Shown here: positions 16,194 through 26,080 of the stretch, one piece after another | Numbering within the stretch: position 1 is the first letter of the stretch | Layout: each line of letters starts with the position of its first letter | Assembly: GCA_003248865.1 (NCBI GenBank) | Contig: QFPK01000001.1 | Span: forward strand, 364,709 to 428,708 | Reading direction: 5' to 3' | Length of the DNA: 64,000 bases | Source: Sphingomonas sp. | GTDB taxonomy: Bacteria > Pseudomonadota > Alphaproteobacteria > Sphingomonadales > Sphingomonadaceae | Translations under genes and position numbers: made by a program | Notes under the pieces: model-generated | The model's input: only the letters and a program-made list of their open reading frames with translations | Databases searched by the model: none | What the model was told of the DNA's origin: nothing

Positions 16194-17441
16194 ATGCGCC
16201 GCGTAGTCGTGACGGGCCTTGGGCTCGTGACCCCGCTGGGTGGAAGTGTCGAGCAGACGTGGGAACGGCTGATCGCCGGCCAGTCAGGTGCCGGCCCCAT
16301 CACCCGCTTCGATGCCAGCGACTATGCCTGCCGCATCGCCTGCGAAGTGAAACCTGCTGATTTCGACCCCAATCTGCGCGTCGATCACAAGATCCAGCGG
16401 CAGGTGGACCCCTTCATCGTCTATGGCATCGATGCGGCCGGCCAGGCGCTGGAAGATGCCGGGCTGACGGACATGTCCGAGGAGGAGCGGCTGCGCGCCG
16501 GCACCATGATCGGGTCCGGAATCGGCGGCCTGCCGGGCATTGCCGAGGAATCCATCGTGCTGTTCGAACGCGGCCCGCGCCGGGTTTCCCCGCACTTCGT
16601 GCACGGGCGGCTGATCAACCTCGTCTCTGGCCAGGTTTCCATCAAGTACGGCCTGATGGGGCCGAATCATGCCGTCGTTACGGCTTGCTCCACTGGCGCC
16701 CACGCCATCGGCGACGCCGCGCGGCTGATCGCGCTGGACGATGCCGATGTGATGGTGGCCGGCGGGACCGAAGCGACAATTTGTCCCATCGGCATCGCCG
16801 GCTTCGCGCAGGCCCGCGCGCTGTCCACCGGCTTCAACGACGAACCCACCCGCGCCAGCCGCCCCTGGGACAAGGCGCGCGACGGCTTCGTGATGGGCGA
16901 AGGCGCCGGAATCGTGGTGCTTGAGGAATATGAGCACGCGAAGAAGCGCGGCGCCAAGATCTATGGCGAAGTGGTGGGTTATGGCCTCACCGGAGACGCC
17001 TATCATGTGACGGCGCCGCACCCCGAGGGGTCGGGCGCGTTCCGCTCCATGCAGATGGCGCTGAAGCGCGCCGGGCTGAACCCCGCGGATATCGATTATG
17101 TGAACGCGCACGGCACCAGCACGCCCATGGGCGACGAGCTGGAACTGGGTGCGGTGAAGCGGCTGTTCGGCGCCGACATCGGCAAGCTTTCCATGAGCAG
17201 CACCAAATCCGCCATCGGCCACCTGTTGGGCGGCGCGGGCGCGGTGGAAAGCATCTTCACCCTGCTGGCCATGCGCGACCAGATCGTGCCGCCCACGCTG
17301 AACCTGGATGATCCGGTGGACGGTGCCGAGGGCGTGGACCTGGTTCCTTGGAAGGCCAAGGAGCGCAAGGTGGAGGCCGTGCTGAACAACAGCTTCGGCT
17401 TCGGCGGAACCAACGCCACGGTCGTGTTCAAGAAGGCCTGA
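16194..17441 (+). CDS. fabF: Beta-ketoacyl-ACP synthase II
   Basis: A 415-residue condensing enzyme. It has VTACSTGAH with the acyl-accepting Cys165, NAHGTSTP and GHLLGGAGAVE with the two His residues, and the terminal NNSFGFGGTNA. It elongates acyl-ACP by condensation with malonyl-ACP. The start at 16194 follows GGGAGAAACGG; an ATG 42 bases earlier would add an atypical extension. The stop overlaps the mltG start. Confidence 0.96.
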   Translation: MRRVVVTGLGLVTPLGGSVEQTWERLIAGQSGAGPITRFDASDYACRIACEVKPADFDPNLRVDHKIQRQVDPFIVYGIDAAGQALEDAGLTDMSEEERLRAGTMIGSGIGGLPGIAEESIVLFERGPRRVSPHFVHGRLINLVSGQVSIKYGLMGPNHAVVTACSTGAHAIGDAARLIALDDADVMVAGGTEATICPIGIAGFAQARALSTGFNDEPTRASRPWDKARDGFVMGEGAGIVVLEEYEHAKKRGAKIYGEVVGYGLTGDAYHVTAPHPEGSGAFRSMQMALKRAGLNPADIDYVNAHGTSTPMGDELELGAVKRLFGADIGKLSMSSTKSAIGHLLGGAGAVESIFTLLAMRDQIVPPTLNLDDPVDGAEGVDLVPWKAKERKVEAVLNNSFGFGGTNATVVFKKA

Positions 17442-18439
17442 TGTCAAACGCCGCCAAGGTTGCGGGCCAACCGCGCTGGGTTGTGTGGGGGGCGGTGCTG
17501 TCGCTGCTCGCCATGCTCACGCTCAGCCTGTGGACCGCGACCATGTGGCGCCGTGCGCCGCTGCCCGGGGCGGAGCGGATCGAGGTGGAAATTCCACGCG
17601 GGTCCTCCATCGGGCAGGCGGCCGACATCCTCGAGAAGGCTGGTGTGATCGACAGTTCGGAGGCGTTCGAACTGCTGGCCCGCGCGCTGGGCGACAGCCG
17701 CGAGATTCAATATGGCACCTACGGCTTCTTCGAAGGCGAAGGCTGGGGCTCCATCCTGGAACGGCTGAAGCGGGGCGACACGCTGATCGTGCGAATCCCG
17801 ATTCCGGAAGGGCTGCCCTCCATCCAGGTGGCGGAGCGGATCAATGGCGTCGGGCGGCTGAAAGGCCATATCGAGGCGCCGGCCGAGGGCACGGTGCTGC
17901 CGGCCACCTATGAGGCCAAGATCGGCGAGGCCCGCGCGGACGTGCTGAAGCGCATGCAGGCCGCGATGACAGACGAACTGGACCGTCAGTGGGAGCGCCG
18001 ATCCGAGCACACTGCCGTGAAATCCAAGGACGAAGCGGTGATCCTGGCCGCCATCGTGGAAAAGGAGACCGGCGATCCGTCTGAACGGCGGCGCATTGCG
18101 GGGCTCTACACCAACCGGCTGAAGCAGGGGATGCGGCTGCAGGCCGACCCGACAGTGATCTACCCCGTCACCAAGGGAAAGCCGCTGCAGCGACGCATCC
18201 GCCAGTCGGAACTGCGCGCGGACAACGGCTACAACACCTATGCGCGTGACGGCCTGCCGCAAGGGCCCATCACCAATCCGGGCCGCGAGAGCATCGCCGC
18301 CGTGCTGGATCCGGAAGTGCATGACTATGTCTATATGGTCGCGGACGGCACCGGCGGGCACGCGTTCGCGAAGACCTATGAGGAGCATCAGGCCAATGTC
18401 GCCAAATGGCGGCAGATCCGGCGCGAGCGCGGAATCTGA
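17441..18439 (+). CDS. mltG: Endolytic murein transglycosylase (YceG-like)
   Basis: A 332-residue protein with one N-terminal membrane segment (about 13-33), then a LysM-like stretch (VEIPRGSSIGQAADILEKAGVI) and the YceG domain. AAIVEKETGDPSERRRIAG carries the catalytic Glu207, followed by RLKQGMRLQADPTVIYP. It cuts nascent peptidoglycan strands at the membrane and is thought to terminate glycan chains. The start overlaps the fabF stop (TGATG), so it is co-translated. Confidence 0.94.
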   Translation: MSNAAKVAGQPRWVVWGAVLSLLAMLTLSLWTATMWRRAPLPGAERIEVEIPRGSSIGQAADILEKAGVIDSSEAFELLARALGDSREIQYGTYGFFEGEGWGSILERLKRGDTLIVRIPIPEGLPSIQVAERINGVGRLKGHIEAPAEGTVLPATYEAKIGEARADVLKRMQAAMTDELDRQWERRSEHTAVKSKDEAVILAAIVEKETGDPSERRRIAGLYTNRLKQGMRLQADPTVIYPVTKGKPLQRRIRQSELRADNGYNTYARDGLPQGPITNPGRESIAAVLDPEVHDYVYMVADGTGGHAFAKTYEEHQANVAKWRQIRRERGI

Positions 18440-18485
18440 GCGCCGCTTGACCACGCCTGCGGGACGGGCCTAACGCCTGCGGGTC

Positions 18486-19891
18486 ATGACAACGCCACGC
18501 ACTCTTTACGACAAGATCTGGGATGACCATGTCATCTCCTCGCGGGATGACGGCACCTCGCTGATCTTCATCGACCGCCACCTGATCCATGAAGTGACGA
18601 CTCCGCAGGCGTTCGCGGGCCTCCGCGACGCCGGCCGCCGCCTGCGCCGCCCCGATCTCACGCTGGCGGTGCCGGATCACAATGTCCCCACAACCGACCC
18701 CCGGCTGCCCATCCACGATCCCGAATCCGCCGCCCAGCTGGCCGCGCTGAAGGCGAATTGCGAGGAATTCGGGGTCGAGTATCTGGATATCAACGCGCGC
18801 GAACAGGGCATCGTCCATGTGATCGGCCCGGAACAGGGCTTCACCCTGCCCGGCGTCACCATGGTCTGCGGCGACAGCCACACCTCCACCCACGGGGCGT
18901 TCGGGGCGCTGGCGTTCGGAATCGGCACGTCCGAAGTGGAGCATGTGTTCGCGACACAGACACTGCTGCTGAAGAAATCGAAGAATTTCGCCGTCACCGT
19001 CACTGGCAGCCTTGGCTATTCCATCACCGCGAAGGATGTGGCGCTGGCCATCTGCGGCGATCTGGGGACGGCGGGCGGCACCGGCTATGTGCTGGAATAT
19101 CGCGGCCCCGTGATCGAGGCGCTGAGCATGGAAGGGCGGATGACGCTCTGCAACATGTCGATCGAGGCGGGCGCGCGCGCCGGTCTCGTCGCGCCCGACG
19201 AGAAGACCTTCGCCTATGTGGCGGGCAAGCCGCGCGCACCTAAGGGCGCCGCGCTGGAGCAGGCGCTCGCCTGGTGGCGGCAGCTGCCCAGCGATCCGGC
19301 CGCGCGGTTCGACCGTGAAGTGATCATCGACGGCACGGCAATCGCCCCGCTCGTCACCTGGGGCACCAGCCCGGAGGATGTGGTGGCGGTGACGGGTGTC
19401 GTCCCCTCCCCCGAGAGCTTCGCCGATCCGTCGAAGCGGGCGGCGGCTGAGAAGTCGCTGGCCTATATGGGCCTCGCACCCGGCACCCGGCTGGAAGATG
19501 TGCCTGTGGAGAACATCTTCATCGGCAGCTGCACCAACAGCCGGATCGAGGACCTGCGCGCCGCCGCCGAAATCGTGAAGGGCCACCATCTGGCCGCCAA
19601 CATCCGTCAGGCGCTGGTGGTGCCCGGATCGGGGCTGGTGAAGCAACAGGCCGAGGATGAGGGGCTGGACCGCATCTTCCGCGAGGCCGGATTCGAATGG
19701 CGGGAGCCGGGCTGTTCCATGTGCCTTGGTATGAACCCGGATAAAGTTCCGTCGGGCGAGCGTTGTGCCTCCACCTCCAACCGCAACTTCGTCGGCCGGC
19801 AGGGGCCGGGTGCCCGCACCCATCTGATGTCGCCCGCGATGGCCGCCGCCGCCGCCATCACCGGCCGCCTCGCCGACGTCAGGCAACTGGC

Positions 19892-19895
<4 letters not shown>
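18486..19895 (+). CDS. leuC: 3-isopropylmalate dehydratase large subunit
   Basis: A 469-residue aconitase-family enzyme of standard LeuC length. It has VCGDSHTSTHGAFGALAFGIG, GSCTNSRIEDLR and CSMCLGMNPD, the last two giving the three Cys ligands of the [4Fe-4S] cluster, and SNRNFVGRQG at the end. It works with LeuD in leucine synthesis. The gene after it is an ABC ATPase overlapping by four bases (ATGA), not leuD, so the small subunit must be elsewhere. Confidence 0.95.
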
Positions 19896-20818
<923 letters not shown>

Positions 20819-20822
20819 AGCA

Positions 20823-22430
20823 ATGAGCGATCTGATCGAGGCCGACGTCATCGTCGTGGGGTCCGGCGCGGCCGGGCTGACGGTTGCGCTGAACCTGGCG
20901 GCGGGCGGGCTTCAGGTGCTGGTTCTGTCCAAGGCCGACATCTCGGCGGGCTCGACCAGCTGGGCGCAGGGCGGGATCGCTGCCGTGCTGGACGAAGGCG
21001 ACACCTTCGAAAGCCATATCGAAGACACGATGATCGCGGGCGCCGGGCTGAACGACCGCCGCGCCGTGGAGTTCGTGGTGGAGCACGCCGCCGCCGCCAT
21101 CGAGCGGCTGGCGGCGCTGGGCGTGCCCTTCAATCCCGGCGAGACCGTTTCCGAACGCTGGCACCTCACGCGGGAAGGCGGGCACAGCGCCCGCCGCATC
21201 GTGCATGTGGACGATGCGACCGGCTGGGCCGTGCAGAAGGCGCTGGAAAAGGCTGCGCTAGCCACGCCGAATATCCGGTTCCAGCCCGGGCTGGTCGCGA
21301 TCGACATCATCACGGAGCGCCACACCGAGCAGCGCGGCTTCGCCGAACGGCGGGCCATGGGCCTTTACGCGCTGGATCGCGAATCGGGCCATGTCCGCCG
21401 CCTGCTGGGCCGGGCGGTGGCGCTGGCGACCGGCGGCGCATCCCGCGTCTATCGCTTCTCGACCAATCCGGACGGCTCCACGGGGGACGGCATTGCCATG
21501 GCCTGGCGGGCTGGCTGCCGGGTTTCCAACATGGAATTCAATCAGTTCCATCCGACCTGCCTCTATCATCCGCAGGTGAAGAACTTCCTGATCACCGAAG
21601 CCATGCGCGGCGAGGGCGGGATTTTGCGGCTTCCTGACGGCACGGCATTCATGGCGAACTACGACAGCCGGCTGGAACTCGCACCGCGCGACGTCGTCGC
21701 CCGCGCCATCGATGCCGAAATGAAGCGGCTGGGCATCCCCCATGTCCTGCTGGACATGACGCACAAGCCCGCCGGCTTCGTGGAGGAACATTTCCCCACC
21801 ATCGTGAAGCGACTGCGCGAACTGGGAATCGACCCCGTCACCCAGCCCATTCCTGTGGTGCCCGCCGCCCACTACAGCTGCGGCGGCGTGCTGGTCGACC
21901 TGCACGGCCGCACCGACCTGCCGGGCCTCTATGCCATCGGCGAGGTCAGCCAGTCGGGCCTGCACGGGGCCAACCGACTCGCGTCCAACAGCCTGCTGGA
22001 ATGCCTGGTGTTCGGCGCGGCGGCCGCAGACGAGATTCTCGCCCGCTTCCCCGAAACGCCGCCGCCCGCCGAAATCCGGCCTTGGGATGAAAGCCGCGTG
22101 ACCAGTTCCGACGAGGAAGTCGTCGTTACGCACAATTGGGACGAGCTCAGGCGCTTCATGTGGGATTATGTCGGCATCGTCCGCACCGATCGGCGGCTGG
22201 AACGCGCCGCCCACCGCGTGGCGCTGCTGCGGCAGGAGATCGCCGATTACTACGGCAATTTCCGCGTCACGCCCGATCTTCTGGAACTGCGCAACCTTGT
22301 CGAGGTGGCCGACCTGATCGTGCGGTCCGCACAGGGCCGGAAGGAAAGCCGGGGCCTGCATTACACCACCGACTATCCGGGCCTGTCCGACCCGCCGCGG
22401 GACACGATCCTGTATCCCTCGACCAGCTGA
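20823..22430 (+). CDS. nadB: L-aspartate oxidase
   Basis: A 535-residue flavoprotein. The FAD-binding VVGSGAAGLTVAL is at the N-terminus, then SAGSTSWAQGGIAAV, EFNQFHPTCLY, AHYSCGGV and GLHGANRLASNSLLECLVFG, all typical of NadB. It oxidises aspartate to iminoaspartate, the first step of NAD synthesis. nadA and nadC are not adjacent. It starts five bases after the ABC ATPase stop. Confidence 0.95.
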   Translation: MSDLIEADVIVVGSGAAGLTVALNLAAGGLQVLVLSKADISAGSTSWAQGGIAAVLDEGDTFESHIEDTMIAGAGLNDRRAVEFVVEHAAAAIERLAALGVPFNPGETVSERWHLTREGGHSARRIVHVDDATGWAVQKALEKAALATPNIRFQPGLVAIDIITERHTEQRGFAERRAMGLYALDRESGHVRRLLGRAVALATGGASRVYRFSTNPDGSTGDGIAMAWRAGCRVSNMEFNQFHPTCLYHPQVKNFLITEAMRGEGGILRLPDGTAFMANYDSRLELAPRDVVARAIDAEMKRLGIPHVLLDMTHKPAGFVEEHFPTIVKRLRELGIDPVTQPIPVVPAAHYSCGGVLVDLHGRTDLPGLYAIGEVSQSGLHGANRLASNSLLECLVFGAAAADEILARFPETPPPAEIRPWDESRVTSSDEEVVVTHNWDELRRFMWDYVGIVRTDRRLERAAHRVALLRQEIADYYGNFRVTPDLLELRNLVEVADLIVRSAQGRKESRGLHYTTDYPGLSDPPRDTILYPSTS

Positions 22431-22459
22431 CCGGGACAAATTGACAGGCGTCTGGCGCA

Positions 22460-22491
22460 TTGACTCGGCGGGGATGTTACACTATTACATC
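22460..22491 (+). promoter_or_regulatory. Sigma-70-type promoter overlapped by a Zur-like operator
   Basis: TTGACT (22460-22465), a 17-base spacer and TATTAC (22483-22488) make a good promoter for the MerC-like gene. The near-palindrome GATGTTACACTATTACATC (22473-22491) covers the -10 box. It resembles alphaproteobacterial Zur sites (GATGTTAT-ATAACATC), so zinc-dependent repression is likely. Confidence 0.6.
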
Positions 22492-22520
22492 TCCAGGAAG
22501 CAGCACAGGCGAGTTAGCGC

Positions 22521-22931
22521 GTGAATTTTTCCCACAATGATGGGTCCCCCCACGAAAGCCCGGCGCTAGATGGCGCGGCGGCGCTGATGTCCAGCCTGTG
22601 CCTCGTGCATTGCCTGCTGCTTCCCCTCGCACTTGCTCTCTCGCCCATGCTGGCCGTTGGGCTCGCAGACGAGTTGCTGCACGGCCCTGTCTGGGTCCAC
22701 TGGCTGTTGATTGCCCTCGCAGCCCCTGTCTCCATCTATGCGCTCCGCCGCGGATCCGCGCAGCATGGCAGCCGCACACCATGGCTGCTCGCCGCTCTTG
22801 GCTTCGCTCTTATGGCAGCCGGAGCACTGGCCCACGGATTTGGCCCCATCGAACCTGCCCTTACCGTGGCGGGCGGCCTGATTGTCGCCTTTGCCCACTG
22901 GCGGAACTGGAAGGCCCGCAAGACGCGCTAG
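22521..22931 (+). CDS. MerC-domain membrane protein
   Basis: A 136-residue protein starting at GTG, with four predicted membrane segments (about 20-46, 57-72, 86-102 and 108-124). The first carries Cys27, His30 and Cys31 (SSLCLVHCLLLP), the metal-contact region of MerC proteins. The His-rich N-terminus (SHNDGSPHES) could also bind metal. No mer operon is present, and the upstream site looks like a Zur box, so zinc uptake or handling fits better than mercury. The family is clear; the metal is inferred. Confidence 0.8.
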   Translation: MNFSHNDGSPHESPALDGAAALMSSLCLVHCLLLPLALALSPMLAVGLADELLHGPVWVHWLLIALAAPVSIYALRRGSAQHGSRTPWLLAALGFALMAAGALAHGFGPIEPALTVAGGLIVAFAHWRNWKARKTR

Positions 22932-23022
22932 GGCCTGCGGGTTTCTTGCCTTCGGTGCCGGAGGCTCGTGGCGCGGCGGACAGTGAGTTGCTCAGTCCGC
23001 TCAATATCAATGATCATCCTGA

Positions 23023-23769
23023 CTATTCTGCCGCCCCGTAGCTGAGCAGCAGCGATGCGTTCGCCCGCAGCCAGCTCCGTGCCTTGTCGTGCGGTTCCCC
23101 CAGCAGCTGGGTCGCCAACCGCCAGAAGCGGGTGCTGTGGTTCATTTCCACCAGATGCGCGACTTCATGTGCCACTACGGAGCGGCGCACGAAGTCCGGC
23201 GCAAGGATCAGTCGCCAACTGTAGGCGATGCGGCCGTCGGCGGCGCAACTGCCCCAGCGGCTGCGCGGGTCGCCGATGCGCACATCCTTCACCTCATGGT
23301 CGATCAGGCTGGCGATGGCGCGGGTTTCCATGTCCAGCAGGCGCAGCGCTTCTATTTTCAGCCAGCGCTGTGTCCGGCTGGCGAACAGGGGGCCCTCACC
23401 CGGCACGAGCAGAATGTCGCCGTCCCGCCGGGCGATGCGGCCGGTTCCGGAGGCCAGCTGGATATTCCGGCCTGCAACGGGCAGGACGGCGCCATGGACG
23501 AAAGGCCGTGGCGGGACGAGCCGCCGGGCGGCCTGTGCCTCGATCCAGCCCTGGTGCGATATCAGGAAATCCCGCGCCAGCGACAGGCTGGCGCGAGGCG
23601 GCAGCGTCAGCCGAACAGAGCGGCTTGCAGTGCAGAGCCGCAGAGACATCCGCCGCGCGCGCGGGTTCACGCGGGCGACGAGCGGCAATCTGGTGTCGCC
23701 CAGCTGCACATGGTCCGGCAGCGTCTCTCGCCGGGTGGGGGCGAGCAGGGCGCGGAGGCTGGCGATCAA
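23023..23769 (-). CDS. YgjP-like (DUF45) metal-dependent hydrolase
   Basis: A 248-residue protein. The zinc-peptidase motif is HEVAH (201-205), with a third likely ligand at His211 in EMNHSTRFW. RIGDPRSRWGSCAADGRI is the conserved YgjP block. It is related to SprT/WLM metallopeptidases; the natural substrate is unknown. Its ATG overlaps the stop of the OlsB-like gene (ATGA, 23766-23769), so the two are co-translated. Confidence 0.88.
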   Translation of the reverse strand: MIASLRALLAPTRRETLPDHVQLGDTRLPLVARVNPRARRMSLRLCTASRSVRLTLPPRASLSLARDFLISHQGWIEAQAARRLVPPRPFVHGAVLPVAGRNIQLASGTGRIARRDGDILLVPGEGPLFASRTQRWLKIEALRLLDMETRAIASLIDHEVKDVRIGDPRSRWGSCAADGRIAYSWRLILAPDFVRRSVVAHEVAHLVEMNHSTRFWRLATQLLGEPHDKARSWLRANASLLLSYGAAE

Positions 23770-24599
23770 ACCGCGTCGTTGGCGGTGGCAAACCTGTCGA
23801 GATAGCGGCGCGTGATCCCGTCCACGGGCATCAGCACGAACACATCGACGGTGTTGAACTGGGTGTCCACGAACGCGCCGTCCCCAACCATGGCCCCGAC
23901 CCTCAGATAGCCCTTGACGAGCGGCGGCAGCGCACGCTGCGCCGCCTTTACGTCATAGCTGCCGGCGCTCAGCAGGTCCATGGGGGCATGATCCAGAGCG
24001 CGCGCGCGCAGGTGCGGCGGCGCCAGATGATGGTGGAACAGGTAGGAGAGTTCGGCGGCATGGTGCGCCGGCTCGGTGCCGTGGAGCGACGCGCAGCCGA
24101 ACATGTGGCTGATGCGGTACTGGGCCAGATAGGTGGCGATCCCCCGCCACAACAGGCTGATGGTGGTGGTGTTGCGATGCTCAGGGGCGACACAGCTGCG
24201 GCCCAGTTCGAGCAGTTGCCCCCCGGCCGAAGCCAGCAGCGGTGTGAGATCATATTCGCCGGCGGAATAGAAGCCGCGATGCTGCTGTGCCACCTGCTGG
24301 CGCAGCAGGCGATAGGTGCCCACCACCTGTGGCCGGCCGTCCAGCCCATGGTCGATTACCAGAAGATGATCGCAGACATGATCATAATCATCGATGTCCC
24401 GGCGAACGGCCTGCATGGCGAGCGAGGGCTTCGCACCCATTTCATCATAGAAAATGCGGTAGCGCAGCGCCTGTGCGGCGGCGATTTCTTCCTCGCTGGT
24501 GGCCACTCGCACATCCAGCTGGCCCTGCCGGTGGATATGGGGTGCCTGTGCGAGCAACTGGGGGGCGACTGAGGTTGTTGCGATCGAATGATGCAGCAT
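23766..24599 (-). CDS. olsB: OlsB-type ornithine-acyl[ACP] N-acyltransferase
   Basis: A 277-residue GNAT-fold protein of the OlsB/hemolysin-like family. It has RYRIFYDEMGAKP, the acidic DIDDYDHVCDHLLV, VGTYRLLRQ, ELGRSCVAPEHRN and GCASLHGTEP. It would transfer a 3-hydroxyacyl chain from ACP to ornithine, the first step to phosphate-free ornithine lipids. No olsA is adjacent. The family is confident; the amino-acid substrate is inferred. Confidence 0.82.
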   Translation of the reverse strand: MLHHSIATTSVAPQLLAQAPHIHRQGQLDVRVATSEEEIAAAQALRYRIFYDEMGAKPSLAMQAVRRDIDDYDHVCDHLLVIDHGLDGRPQVVGTYRLLRQQVAQQHRGFYSAGEYDLTPLLASAGGQLLELGRSCVAPEHRNTTTISLLWRGIATYLAQYRISHMFGCASLHGTEPAHHAAELSYLFHHHLAPPHLRARALDHAPMDLLSAGSYDVKAAQRALPPLVKGYLRVGAMVGDGAFVDTQFNTVDVFVLMPVDGITRRYLDRFATANDAV

Positions 24600-24687
24600 C
24601 GGCGTCCGGCCTCCTGCGGGCCTGCCGCCCGGTGAGCCGCCTCTAGCTGCTTATTATGACAATCGCGCGCTCGGACCCCAGCCCTGT

Positions 24688-26001
24688 TCAGCCGGCGGCT
24701 GCCGTCGACGGGGCCGGCGGCTCGCGCTTCATCAGCACCCAGAACAGCAGGATGCCCGGCACCGCCAGCAGGGTGGTGAGCAGGTAGAAGTTCACGAAGC
24801 CCAGCGATTCGATCAGCGCGCCGGCCGTCGTGCCCTGCACGAAGCGGCCGAGGATGGAGGACATCGCCGACAGCAGGGCAAACTGGGTGGCGGTGAAGCG
24901 AAGGTCGCACAGCCAACTGAGATAGGCGACGACGGCCACACCGCCCATGCCGCTGGCAAAATTCTCGAAGCCCATGGTGGCGGCCAGCGCCCAGTTCACC
25001 GGCCCCATGGTGGCGAGCCAGGCAAACATCAGGTTGGAAACGCCCATCAGGATCAGGCACAGCATCAGCGCGCGCATCATGCCCAGCCTTGCATAGACGA
25101 TGCCGCCGACAAACACGCCGATTAGGAAGGCGATCAGCCCGAACATCACATCATAGATGGCGACGGCATCCTTGTCGAAGCCAAGGTCGGCCAGCAAGAT
25201 GCGCAGCGACAGATTGGCGAGCGTGTCGCCGATCTTGTGGATCAGCACGAACAGCAGCACCAGCCATGCGTTGGGGCGGGTCAGGAAGTCCGCCAGCGGG
25301 GCGATGAAGGTGGATTGCACCTGCTTCAGAAAGGGTTCGGCCTTTTCCTTCGCCATCACGGCGGTCCGGCGGACGGGTTCGCCCAGCAGAAAACCTGCGA
25401 TCACAGCGGGGATGGCGAAGAAGGAGGCCGCCAGATAGGCGATGTCCCAGCCGGCCCGGTTGGCAATGAACAGGGCGATGGCACCGGCGCCGTTTGAACC
25501 CAGTCGCCAGCCATACTGGCTCATGCCCGATCCCGCGCCCAGCTGGTCGGGCTTCAGGCTGTCGATGCGGAAGGCATCGATAATGATGTCGAACGTTGCG
25601 CCGAAGAAGGCGACCGTCAGCGCCGCGATCACCATCAGCTGGATATCAGCCACGGGATCCACCTGCCCCATCCAGATGATCGCGGCGACGGTGCAGGCCG
25701 CGATCACGAACAGCCAGGCGCGGCGCTGCCCGACGGCGGCGGCCAGGCCCGGAATGCGGATGCGGTCGATGAAGGGCGCCCAGAGGAATTTGAAGTTATA
25801 CAGCAGGAAGGTCAGCGCGAAGGCCGTAACAGTCTTCTTGTCGATGCCGGATTCCGCCAGTCGCGTGGTCAGCGTGGAGGCGATCATCGCGAAGGGCGCG
25901 CCGGAGGACAGGCCCAGCAGCAGGGCGCCGATCGGCTCCTTTTCCAGATACGGGCGGATGGCGGCGATCAGCGAGCGGTCCGGGCGTGCGATGTCTGTCA
26001 T
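24688..26001 (-). CDS. ampG: AmpG-type muropeptide permease (MFS)
   Basis: A 437-residue transporter with about 12 membrane segments. LGLSSGAPFAMI near the N-terminus, FKFLWAPFIDR, GSGMSQYGWRLG and CDLRFTATQFALLSA are characteristic AmpG blocks. It imports anhydromuropeptides from the periplasm for cell-wall recycling, which fits the D-amino-acid locus and mltG in the same window. The start at 26001 (MTDIARP) places RPYLEKEPIGA before the first helix. It is divergent from the Rieske oxygenase gene, 79 bases apart. Confidence 0.85.
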   Translation of the reverse strand: MTDIARPDRSLIAAIRPYLEKEPIGALLLGLSSGAPFAMIASTLTTRLAESGIDKKTVTAFALTFLLYNFKFLWAPFIDRIRIPGLAAAVGQRRAWLFVIAACTVAAIIWMGQVDPVADIQLMVIAALTVAFFGATFDIIIDAFRIDSLKPDQLGAGSGMSQYGWRLGSNGAGAIALFIANRAGWDIAYLAASFFAIPAVIAGFLLGEPVRRTAVMAKEKAEPFLKQVQSTFIAPLADFLTRPNAWLVLLFVLIHKIGDTLANLSLRILLADLGFDKDAVAIYDVMFGLIAFLIGVFVGGIVYARLGMMRALMLCLILMGVSNLMFAWLATMGPVNWALAATMGFENFASGMGGVAVVAYLSWLCDLRFTATQFALLSAMSSILGRFVQGTTAGALIESLGFVNFYLLTTLLAVPGILLFWVLMKREPPAPSTAAAG

Positions 26002-26080
26002 GTGGCTGCTTGTCTGCCCGCTTTTCCACACAATTGAAACAGGATTGCGGGCTGCTGGCGGCAGGGCGCAGAATGCAACC

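Noticed and set aside
22521..22931. Mercury resistance
   Set aside because: There is no merR, merT, merP or merA, and the promoter carries a Zur-like rather than MerR-like site.
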